Shown: positions 50,501 through 62,111 of the stretch, in pieces | How positions within the stretch are numbered: position 1 is the first letter of the stretch | Layout of the letters: each line of letters starts with the position of its first letter | From: Rotaria sp. Silwood1 | Lineage: Eukaryota > Rotifera > Eurotatoria > Philodinida > Philodinidae | Assembly: GCA_905250075.1 (NCBI GenBank) | Contig: CAJNOP010000010.1 | Coordinates: 3,291,822-3,355,821, forward strand | DNA: 64,000 nt | Direction: 5' to 3' | Made by a program: the position numbers and the translations under genes | The notes under the pieces: model-generated | The model's input: only the letters and a program-made list of their open reading frames with translations | Database searches by the model: none | Told to the model about the DNA's origin: nothing

Positions 50501-53500
50501 AATAGTTTATATGCTAATCAGAAAGAAAAATCTTGTCTTCATATTCTAGCACATTAGTTTTTGTCATCAGTTCTATATTCTTTCTTTTTCTTTTTTTTCC
50601 TATCGAGTCGTTAACACATGTGTATGCAAGACCTTCGATCAGAGTGTTGAAATAATAATACTCTTATATGTCAGTTGTTCGAAATAAAACATGTCTATTT
50701 TAAAAAAAAACAAAATTATCAATCATTCCTAAAGAACGCATATAAAAGAAAAGCACTTTATCGAAAGAAATAATTATGTTTTATCTAATATTGATTTTAT
50801 AGAATAAAAATAAATAAATGAAGCTTTCCTATCGTTAGTACTTAGTTACCGTTTTATTGCCAACATATTTTATCATTTTTTTCTCTTTCGTGCTTATTAT
50901 AAAAGCATTTATTTATCGACGAGCACGACTCTCAATAGTAACTTAGCGAATACAACTCATTTATACAGCTTTTTCCTTCATATACGCATTGAAGACCAGT
51001 TTTTCTAAAGAACTATATAACTATTTAGACATTCATGAAAAGAAAGAAAGAAAGAAGAAAAAAAGTAATGCCTCCAACAATAAGCCTTACTTAACATAGG
51101 TCGTTCCATGATTATAAATATAGAACGTATAGAAAAAAAAAGAAAAAATATGAAACATTGATATTAACTCAAAATCTAAAAGACAAACAAATGCATTTGT
51201 CGCATTCTCAACGGCATAGAAAACTAAACTGATATTTAAAAGAAAAAAGAAAATTATAAATGAAAGAAAATTTTAATATTCCTAGGTTTTTTTGGCACTA
51301 GCTGTCTTGTTGTCAATAACTTCAAGTCATTAGAATTTTACGAAGTCGTCTCTTAGAACTAATGAAAAAACATACCCTACATCTATTTTCTCTCGGCTCA
51401 TGTTTATTCATTATTAAACAAGAAATACAAACCATTTTCTATTTTTATTCAAATGAAAGAAAAAATGCACACATTGTCTTATGTTGAGTAAACCGTTTTT
51501 TTCTTTCTTTTTTCTTTCTTTCTTTTTTTCTTTTTCTTTATTAAACTCCTATATATATATTTCTTGGATGAATAAGCCTTTTCTAGAACTAATTTGATAA
51601 ATAATAATCATTCGGCTTCGACTTATTTCATATTGCGATAGATGTTCATTCGCCTGTAAGCTCAGTTATCTATTAGCATCTGTCGTTGTTAGTTTATATT
51701 CATTGCAGAGAAAAAATAATTCTCATTCAAAAATAAACAAATCTTGTTACATATTAACATTACTCAAGAATAACAAAAGCAAAAATTGTTTGTATTTTTA
51801 TTCTCACATAAGATTTTCAGCAACTATTAACATATTGTAATTTCAGCTGATATTCTCAAGTTTTTTCCTATGATAAACTTTTTTCTAGGATTATAAATCA
51901 CTCTAACACAATTATAAACATATGTGTTTGTAATAACTTGATTAAAGTTTCAAATGAATCCATATTTTTTTTTTTGTTACATGAAAAATATTTGTTTTTT
52001 TCGATTAAGCATTAACTTTGCCCTATTAAAATTTAAAATCAAACGACGTCATTCGAAACAAACTGTCATATTTATTTTAGAAATTTCATTTTTTTTAATC
52101 AAATAAATTTATTCCTTTAAAAAAAGACATATTTTGTAAATAAACAATTATCATTTTTACTGTAATTAAATGATCATAATTGAATGTACTCATCAAAAGA
52201 AAATATGATATTCATATGCCAATGAGACATCAAGCAAGAGCCATAATCACAAGAAGAAAAAAAAAAGATTTTTCTATATCATTGATACAGAGGGGCACAT
52301 ATTTGACATCAACGATGCACTAGGTTGTATAGTTTCATTTATTAATAATTGATCTTTTACTCGGCTATTTTTTATAAATCTTATATGAGAAGATAATTTG
52401 AGAAGTATAAATAAGTATATATAATAAAGAAGATCTCTGTTTGAGCTTGAAAAGATAATGTAATAGTAATCATAATTGAAATCAGATGTAAACAAGTATC
52501 ATCTAGCTTGACTATGATAAAATGTCATTAGTAAATATCGAACAGAAAGTCATCTTGTTGTAGAAAATATACATTAACTGTTGTCATGTTTTATTTTCTA
52601 AATTATAAACAGATATCTTGATGAATGATATGCAGTAAACAATCGAATTTGGTTGCAAAACATAAGATTAATATAACATTAAATTGACATACAATGTAAA
52701 ACAAGAGTCTTCTAAAGACACAAATATGCTTATTTTAGATCATCGTGATTATCAATATGAAATCTCAATGACACGAATATCTTGTTTTAACAGTATTAGC
52801 AAAGATGATTAGTGGAATATGTCATTTTTATGTAAAAGACAAAAAGTAATCAATCGGAAAACATCTTTTTTTTTTTTTTTTTTTTTTTATTACTAATGAA
52901 ATACTTTGTTATATGATAGAACAAAGCATAAATAGTAAACATCATTGATAAGAAAAGAAAAAAAAACCGAAATTAACAAAGAACCGTCCTTCAATTTCAA
53001 TGATTTTTTTTCTCCTATCGACATAACAGAGTATCTTAGTACCAAAAACATTCCTAAAAGGTTTTGAGTTCCTATAGTTTTATTCAAAATTTATCATTCA
53101 AAGATTATCATATTGTGTATATAGAAGAAAAAGATCATTAAAATCGAAACGAGGTTATCTAAGAGCATTCTCTCACAAGTTGAATAATTGTAATTTAATT
53201 GAAAGCATTATCATCTCTGTTAGCCTGTCTGTAAAATTGATTGATATTATATGAGGGTAAGCACACATAATTCAACGATAAGATTTAACTTGAGAACTTT
53301 TAATATTAAGTTCATTTCCTTAATCTTTCGCTCGATTTATATTAGACTATTTTGATTATCAGAAAAAAAATAATACTTTGTTAATACAGTGACGGATTTA
53401 GAATTTCCAAAAGTATTGAGAAATATTTCTCAAAGTATGTACGATTGCTCTCCGTACTTTCCACCCTCTGAGTTCATTATTGTGTTTGATATACTGTTTA

Positions 53501-54963
53501 TCTTTGTTTAAAATGTCTTTTTATGAAAAACTATTCTTATAATATTTCTATTAGTTAACTATAAATATTTTATTTCGAAAGTTTTATAAGACCTCGAAGC
53601 AGATTTACTTTCATGGACAAAAGAAATATCATAGATTTAGTACATTTTCGTTAAATAATTGACAAATAAGGTTTATCAGCTTTCAAAACATGTAACGATG
53701 ATTGAGAATTCATCTGTCATACAAACTGACAACGTTAGTTCTATGAATAAAGACATAGGCAGCGGAGCCACAAGGCCTGGATAGGTTAGCATCAGAACAG
53801 ATAAAAACTTGGGTCTGATTCAATCTATGTTATAATTGATAGATAAAGGCTTAGATGGACTCTGTTTAATGTAAAAATTTTTCATTATTGTTGAGTTTTC
53901 ATTTGCTCTGAACAATTGATACGTTGTTACAAAGTCAGTTCACATGTTATCTACTGTCGACTCATCTTCAATCAGCATAGACGTCAGAGCCACAAGGTTT
54001 GAAATAGCAAAAGCGTACCCTAGATTCATTGTTCGTCGACTCAAATACATTTCTCTTTTCATCAGATTGATAGATTTCAGCAACGCATCATATTTGCACA
54101 AATGTCAATAACCTTCGTCGTCTCCAATGGTTAAGAATAGTATTTTCTCAATCAAACAGACTTGGAAAAATTTTTTGAGGAAATATTAAGTTTTAATGAA
54201 TTGAAGTTAGGATCTCTCATTACTGTTGAAGACGAACTGTAAAAAAAATCAGAATCAAATTAACTAAATTTGTTAAATTTTCCTTCACGTTCGGTGACTA
54301 AAGTTACACGTCTATGAAATATTTTCATCAGTGAAGAAGCATCATTTTTTTTGTGAAACATTTTTAGTCTACTACTAAACTTTTCTGGCAAGCAACAGAT
54401 CAGAATCTCTTCTGTCATAAGTTGCATGATTTATTACGTAAATTGTGACTTCTTTTTTCTCATCATCACCAATGTTACACGTTGCAAAATGTAAATGCAA
54501 TAGAAAAGGCTCTATCTAAGTAGCATTTAGAAAATTGTCTTTTAGTATTTTTAACATCCAAATGAAGATCTTATAAAAACTATGGTTACTACCTTACAAG
54601 TAAAACATTCCGCGTTGATTACGTTATTTCAATTTGAAAACTTGCAATTGATATTTTTATTAAAAATAAACATTGAATGTGTGTCTTTAAACTATGTGAA
54701 ATCGTAGAGACAATCGCTGGATACCCATGGTTCAACATCTAGCGACCTCTTATCTGGTAGTTCAAGGCTTAACTAATAAACCAATGAGTAGACGAAAATT
54801 TGTTATTTGTTTTGTTGTTGATTGTTAGTCAATTTTTTTACAATAAACGTTTTCCTACTCATCTTTTATCAATTGACTTTTGAAAAAAAGAGAACATGAA
54901 TATAAGATAATATGTTTTTTATTTATAGATCTTCTTTGAAATAACGGTTTTTTTCAATCAACA
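47533..54963. other. Gene-poor 7.4 kb rich in simple repeats
   Basis: No gene supported. Many AT dinucleotide, GA and poly-T/A tracts occur, including a GA run near 48051-48065, AT-rich tracts near 48535-48562 and 49270-49440, an AAAG run near 51040-51060, and T23 at 52866-52888. Long open frames here are T- or K-rich shadows of these tracts. Near 53690-54030 two minus-strand stretches each contain CCTTGTGGCTC within short open pieces and may be a decayed gene. Promoters of the WAP gene (47.5 kb) and of the beta adaptin (54.9 kb) presumably lie at the two ends. Confidence 0.5.
52866..52888. repeat. T23 homopolymer
   Basis: Twenty-three consecutive T residues. Likely length-variable and prone to sequencing error; no feature is attached to it. 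Confidence 0.9.
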
Positions 54964-57900
54964 ATGACTGATTCAAAATATTTCTCAACAACACGAAAAG
55001 GTAAACTAAAATTTTTCATGTTCAATTTAAATGATATTTTTGAGTCATCCATCGTTTTATTCTATTCTATTGTTACTCATTCAATATATAGCAGCTTGAA
55101 TAAATAAAATCGATCTGTTCTAAGGTGACTCGTACACGCGTATGTGTGTATATAGAGGTAAAGAAAAGAACAAGTAAAAGAAAAAAAGCGGCTACACAGG
55201 TAGCATGTATACAAATATATAAATGACCACCTTTGCCCTCTTTCTTTCTTTCGTTCTTTTTTCATTTTCTTTTTAATCGTTCTCTTGTGTATTGGTCAGA
55301 AGAGTAAAATCTCGATTGTCACATATTTACATATATATTTTTTTTGCTTTCTTTTTGGAATATAATCATGAAGAAAAAGAGTAGTATAGGACATTTTTTT
55401 TTCTTTCTTTCTTTTACATGAGGTGACGACGACGACGACAAGCTTTTTTTTTATTCTTATAACATAATCATCATCGTTTTGTAGTTTGTCTCCTTGTGAA
55501 ACAACACATACTTCAGTTGTTCTCGTCTTGTTGTCTTTAAACTTACGGACGTGCATTCTTTTGTTTTTTTTTGATTCTTTCTATCATTTCATTCGCTTGA
55601 AATCTTCATATCCTGTAGTTGACGTTCCTGGTTTTTTTTGATTAAAAGATAAAAGTTAAAGAGAAAACATGGCTGCTATGTATGAAGCTGAAGCTAAGAA
55701 AGGTATTTATTCAAGAATTTTATTAAAGAATAAAAACAAAATAAATCAAATATATTTTTAGGTGAAATTTATGAACTGAAAGCTGAATTAAATAGTGATA
55801 AACGTGATCGTAAGAAGGAAGCTGTAAAAAAGGTAATCCCTCATATACCCAAAACATTCTTTGCTTATTAATATTTTATTATTATATATAAGGTTATTGC
55901 AAGTATGACAGTTGGAAAAGATGTTAGGTAAGTTAATTAATTGCTACTTTTTTAAATCTTGCTTGTTTTTATTTTTCTCTTATAGTCAACTCTTTCCTGA
56001 TGTTGTCAATTGTATGCAAACAGATAATCTTGAATTAAAAAAACTCGTTTATCTTTATCTTATGAATTATGCTAAAACACAACCGGAAATGGCTATTTTA
56101 GCTGTTAATACTTTTGCAAAAGTACAACAAAAAATTTAAAAAAAAAATTATTTATTTATTTTTTTTGTTTATTAGGATTGTAATGATCCAAATCCATTAA
56201 TCCGCGCATTAGCTGTACGTACAATGGGTTGTATACGTGTAGATAAAATAACTGAACATTTATGCGAACCATTACGTAAATGTTTAAAAGATGAAGATCC
56301 ATATGTTCGAAAAACAGCTGCTGTTTGTGTAGCAAAATTATATGATATTAATCAACAACTTGTTGATGATCAAGGTTTTCTTGATATGTTAAGAGATTTA
56401 TTATCAGATTCAAATCCTATGGTTAATTGTTTCTTTTTACTAGAAACAAATAATTTATGATTATTTAAATATAGGTTGTTGCAAATGCTGTTGCAGCATT
56501 AAGTGAAATAGCTGAACAATCACCACATGCAAAAGTTTTCGATTTAAATGGACCAACTATTAATAAACTTTTAACAGCACTTAATGAATGTACTGAATGG
56601 GGACAAGTTTTTATACTTGATGCTATTGCTAATTATTCACCGAAGGTTTGTTTTAATGAATATACAATCTTTAATGAACTAAATAATTTTTGTTAGTTAC
56701 AAGGTTATTGTATTAGTCTGCTAGAATTGATGTTGAAATAGATTATGAAGGTGTTGATTAGGACATTGATATGGTGTCAATGTGGAAGAAGTCTATTCAC
56801 TAGGGAGATGAAGAATGAAACATAAATGACCGATTGGTCTTGAATAACATGAAAATTGAATTTATTCCTAATTTGATTATTGTCTCTTAGTTATGTTGTT
56901 TTTTTTTATCTATATAAGGCTGAGAACCTGCTCATCAGGAGTTGTTTTTTTCCTTGAAAAATGAGTTGTTCTCCGGAAGATGAAATATAATTAGGCATGC
57001 TTGCAAAGACGGTTATTTTCACATTGAAATCTGCTCTCTCATTTCCTGAAGCGTATCTTAATTTTTAGAAATATTTTTAAAAACTAATCTATAATAGTAT
57101 ATGTCAATCTGATAAATATCGAATCATTCAGTTTTGAAAAGAAAACATCATTTTCTAAATCATGAGGATTTAAGCGAGGAATAATGAGAAGAAATTTAAT
57201 TGTTTTTACGAATCAATAATTTATTATAAGCCCTAAAGAATATTCAGGAAGCATCTCAATTCAATGCTTAATTACTCTAAATAGATAGTTTATATAAATG
57301 AGGCCAAAATGGTCTAACAGAGGGCAAAGAGTGAACTAACGTTTGAGAAATTTGATATCTATTTCAATTTAAGATAAAAAGAATAAGGCTAACGTTGTAA
57401 TCAATCATTTTTCCTCATTCAATACTAATTGACATAGAAACGTAACTTAAGAAACCTTATTTTTGATTGCTATTCGAATTCATCTATAAATACCTTATCT
57501 ATTACTTTTAATCAGTACCATTATCATAAGAAATTTGTAGGAAACAAATCATTAGTTTGGATATTTAACAAAAATATTTACGTGTATAATTAACTGATTA
57601 GTTAATTTTTTTTCTATGCAATTATTATTACTTAGGATGATAAAGAAGCACAAAGTATTTGTGAACGTATAACACCACGTCTAGCTCATGCAAATGCTGC
57701 TGTTGTTTTATCGGCTGTTAAAGTAATTTTTGCACATTAGCTGTTTTGTTGTGTTTTTCTAATATTCATTAATTAAAATAGGTATTAATGAAATTTCTTG
57801 AATTAATCGATCAACATAGTGAATTTGTACAAAATTTACATCGTAAATTAGCACCACCATTAGTTACACTTTTATCAGCTGAACCTGAAATTCAATATGT

Positions 57901-60900
57901 TGCATTACGTAATATTAATTTAATTGTACAAAAACGGTAATAGAAATTAATTTGATTATAAAATTAATTTCCTTTTCGAAATTATCTTTTGTTTTGTTCT
58001 AGTCCGGATATATTAAAAAATGAAATGAAGGTTTTTTTTGTTAAATATAATGATCCAATTTATGTTAAACTTGAAAAACTTGATATAATGATACGTTTAA
58101 CAAATGCAACAAATATAGCTCAAGTCTTAGCTGAATTAAAAGAGTAAATAATAATAATTAGTTTCATTATGAAAACTATTCTCGTTCAATTGCTTCGACT
58201 GGTTTTTCTTTCATAAATTTTGATAGGAACAACATAGAAACTTGGAATTCTTATCATTCCCAAAAGAAAATCTTGGATCATCTATGTTGTTCCTATCAAA
58301 AGTTATTCAAAAAAAATATAGTCAGACTGATGGCCTTTTAAAAACAACATTAATTTTAATATTAATCTAGATATGCAACTGAAGTTGATGTAGATTTTGT
58401 TCGTAAATCTGTCCGTGCTATTGGTCGATGTGCGATTAAAGTTGAACAAGCGGCTGAAAGATGTGTTAGTACATTAATTGATCTCATACAAACAAAAGTT
58501 AATTATGTTGTACAAGAAGCTATTGTTGTTATTAAAGTAAAGAAAAAAAAAAACAAAATTTTAAATTCAGAAAAAAATACATTTATTCATTTTAGGATAT
58601 TTTCCGAAAATATCCAAATAAATATGAAAGTATCATAGCAACATTATGTGAAAATCTTGATTCGCTTGATGAGCCTGAAGCTCGGTAAAATTCAACGAAA
58701 TTCTATTTTTGTTTTTTTTTCTTCAAATAAATATTTTTAGTGCATCAATGATTTGGATTATTGGTGAATATGCTGAACGTATTGATAATGCTGATGAATT
58801 ACTTGAAGGTTTTCTTGATGGTTTTAAAGATGAAAATAGTCAAGTACAATTACAATTATTGACAGCCATTGTTAAATTATTTCTTAAAAAACCAACTGAA
58901 ACACCACAAGAACTAGTTACACGTGTTTTAACACTTGTTACACAAGTATCTTGTATTTTTATTGCGAAATAAAAAGTTTATTTATTTTTCTTTTCTATAA
59001 AGGAAACTGATAATCCTGATTTACGTGATCGTGGTTATATTTATTGGCGTCTATTATCAACAGATCCAAAAGCTGCTAAAGAAGTTGTTTTAGCTGAAAA
59101 ACCACTTATATCAGAAGAAACTGATTTACTTGAACCAACACTTCTTGATGAACTTATTTGTCATATAGGAACATTAGCCTCTGTTTATCATAAACCACCG
59201 AATGCATTTGTTGAAGGTCGACATGCATTAAAAAAAAATCTTCCATTACGTTCAGGTGTTGATGGTGCTGGTGATGATGATGAAACAACTGGTCAAGATA
59301 TTATGTCAACCAATCATCAACAGCAACCAGTTGTTATTGGTGCCAATGTTGGTTCATTAATTGATGATTTTGATATATTAGGACCAATGCCAAGTACATC
59401 ACACCCAACAACAAATATTGGTGGACAAACACAACCAAGAGCACCATCAACTGTACCAAATTTACTTGATGATGAACTTTCATCAATTCTTGCAACAGAT
59501 TCAAATATTGGCGGTGCTCAAACACCACAATCTCAAATACCAACTATGAATATAACAGCAGCAGCAACAACAACTTCGCTGCCAATGAATCAACCAGCTA
59601 AAAGTGGGAATTTACTTGATGATTTATTTAGTGATTTGAATCTAGGAGGAACTGGTTCGGGACTTTATTCAAATACAAATACTTTTGTTTTACCTAAAGA
59701 AGTAAGCAAAATAATTGTTTTCGAATTGATGCTTCGTGCAATTTGTAGATTTTACTAAACAATGTTTCCCATTAAAAAAAACAGTTCATATTTATGACCT
59801 GTTTCTGAGAAGATTGAGCATTTACAGCGAATTATCGCTATAGGAATCATTGCTGCAGCAAGAATATAATGTCAAAAATCGATCTGCAAACTTTGCCAAT
59901 ATAAAAACATCAATCAGACTAATTTATATGGTTTTTGAACTAAGATTCTTCGCAACATGGAACCTTCAAGGCATAGATCCTTTTCTATAGATAATATATA
60001 TGAATTGTATCTAAGGTGAAATTTTCAGCAAGATCGGATCCAAAAAACCTTCATCTTAAAAAGCAGTTTTCCGGAGATTCTATCCAATCTCGAAACAATA
60101 ACTTTTGTTTCAACATCGTCTGGAGATTTTGAAGAAGGATTTGTATCGTTTGGAATTGGTTTTGAAATTTTCATTCGATTCTAAGAGCATTTCTTTACAC
60201 CGTTACGTCGCTAACAAAAAGTGTATCAGTTTTTTTGCAAAACCTGGATATGCTCAGAAAAAAATTTGAATACAGATTTTATAGCCTCAGAAGTTGTCTA
60301 CAAAATACATGAAGTGAAAGTCACATTGATGAAGAATGATTTTGCCCATATATCGTATGTATTTTTTTTTTTTAAGTTCCATATATTGGAGAGGCATAGT
60401 CCTGGTTTTTTATGCAAGCTAGCCTGATTGAAGTCTTGATATCAGCAAATCTTTTCAAACTTTATCAGTTTGATTTCAGATTAAATACTATTATCTTACT
60501 GATATTTTAAAAATATACAGTTATTCATGTAAATATTTTTTGAGACCGCAAAATCATGGAGTCATTCGTATTATAAAAAGCCTATCACTCTTCAAGTGTA
60601 AGGAGGGTCTGAAGGTCTAAGCATAAGTTCAGTATTTTTCTGAGTGCTTTTTGTTTGCTTGTAGTTCTCACTAACGAGAAAATTCCTTCAGAAGTCTCCT
60701 TCCAATTTCAATGATTTTTTGTATATATATATATATTACTGAGTATTTTAATAAAAATTTTCAAAATAGGATTTGGATTCCTATTGATATTTGACTAAAC
60801 TGTCGAACTTTTAATATGTTTATTCTCGGAAGTCGCAGATTTTCGGAAAACTTGTAATTTTGCATTTTAATCTGAAACTTTGGGCATATGGAGAATTCAA

Positions 60901-62111
60901 CTGTAGTAACTTCAATAAAAAAATTCACAACTTTTGGTCAATGGCTCATATTTTGTTCAAAGCTTCTGAGTTTTTTTTTGTGAAAGTTCGTCTACTTGAG
61001 CTCTCTATATACGCAGAGTTTCAGATGAAAATTTGAAAATATGAAGTTTCCGAAGATTAGAGATCTACGGAAGATAGAAACATAAAGAATTCGATAGCTT
61101 GGTCAAATTTCAATGGATAACAAAATCTTTTTAAGGTTTTTATCCAGACACTAGGTAATATCTATAGGCAAATAAATCATTGAAATTAGAAGGCAGTATT
61201 TGAAGAGGTTTCGTAGTAACGGAGAAAATGTTGCCGGAACAACAATCATAGATTTCATTCATTAATTGATTTAATTTCAAGATTCTACATATGAAATACA
61301 AACCTTAAAACGTTCCTCTTGCGAATAAATATAATTATTGTATTAAATAAACTGTCTTTTATTATTAGATTTGGTTAAGTGCACAAAAAGGTAAAGGTCT
61401 TGAAGTATCCGGTACATTTGCTCGTCGTAATAATCAAGTTGTAATGGAAATGGATTTTACAAATAAAGCATTACAATCAATGAGTGATTTTGCATTACAA
61501 CTTAATCGTAATAGTTTTGGTTTAACACCTGCTCAACCATTACAAGTAACAAGTCCATTATTTCCAAACCAAAATGTTTCAACACAATTAATATTAAATA
61601 CAAATGGACCAATTATGAAAATGGAACCATTAACAAATCTTCAAGTTGCTATTAAAAATAATGTTGATGTTTTCTATTTTGCATGTATGGTACCAATACA
61701 TGTTTATTTTACTCAAGATAATGAAATAGATAAAATGGCATTTGTTCAATCATGGCAAGAGATACCTGAAAGTAATGAAATCAAACATCAATTACAGAAT
61801 GTTAATGGATTATCAATTGAAGATTTACAAAATAAATTACATTTAAATAATATTCATACAGTAACAAGAACAATTATTGAACAAAAAGAAATGCTCTATC
61901 AAACAATTAAATTAACTAATGGAATAATTATACTTGTTGAATTAAAAATTACACCTGGAAATCGAACGATAGCGGTAGAAATATCTTTTTGCTTTGTTTT
62001 ATAATATAAACAGTTTTTTTTTAATCTTTTTAGTTTTCACTTAAAACAAAAGTTCCAGATGTGGCAAATTTAATTGTGCATGCATATGAACTTATTCTTG
62101 GTAGCAACTAG
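54964..62111 (+). CDS. AP1B1/AP2B1: AP-1/AP-2 complex beta subunit (beta adaptin)
   Basis: Large subunit of the clathrin adaptors AP-1 and/or AP-2; invertebrates often have one shared beta. Exons: 54964-55000, 55762-55832, 55893-55927, 55986-56121, 56176-56421, 56475-56645, 57636-57722, 57782-57936, 58003-58143, 58371-58536, 58596-58684, 58741-58945, 59003-59701, 61369-61974, 62034-62111; phases close to 973 aa (vertebrates about 940). The trunk is highly conserved: [80 protein letters not shown]. The hinge (about residues 600-725) is Thr/Gln/Asn-rich with clathrin-box-like leucine/acidic motifs ([24 protein letters not shown]). The ear follows ([33 protein letters not shown]; ending ILGSN). 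First exon 54964 encodes [13 protein letters not shown], almost the vertebrate N-terminus. An alternative first exon at 55669 is listed separately. Long introns: 56646-57635 and 59702-61368. Confidence 0.95.
55669..55702 (+). CDS. Alternative first exon of beta adaptin
   Basis: ATGGCTGCTATG begins a 34-nt coding exon ([11 protein letters not shown] plus G) ending at a GTATTT donor in phase 1, exactly as the canonical first exon at 54964-55000 does. Either joins exon 2 at 55762 to read [12 protein letters not shown]. The 11 upstream residues differ wholly. It lies 670 nt downstream of the canonical first exon and so implies a second promoter between 55001 and 55668, a stretch with T-rich tracts and (GAC)5 at 55425-55439. 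It could be a second isoform, or the main one if the 54964 exon is unused. Confidence 0.65.
58218..58301. repeat. Perfect 20-bp inverted repeat in beta adaptin intron
   Basis: TTTTGATAGGAACAACATAG (58218-58237) is the exact reverse complement of 58282-58301, with a 44-nt spacer. It lies inside the 227-nt intron 58144-58370, which is longer than its neighbours, as if an 84-nt element had been inserted. The two candidates are a short MITE or an intronic hairpin RNA. Confidence 0.85.

Noticed and set aside
53690..54030. Two minus-strand stretches sharing CCTTGTGGCTC, one with a retroelement RNase H-like reading
   Set aside because: The match is a few residues, the alternative frames give different stories, and no wider domain could be followed.
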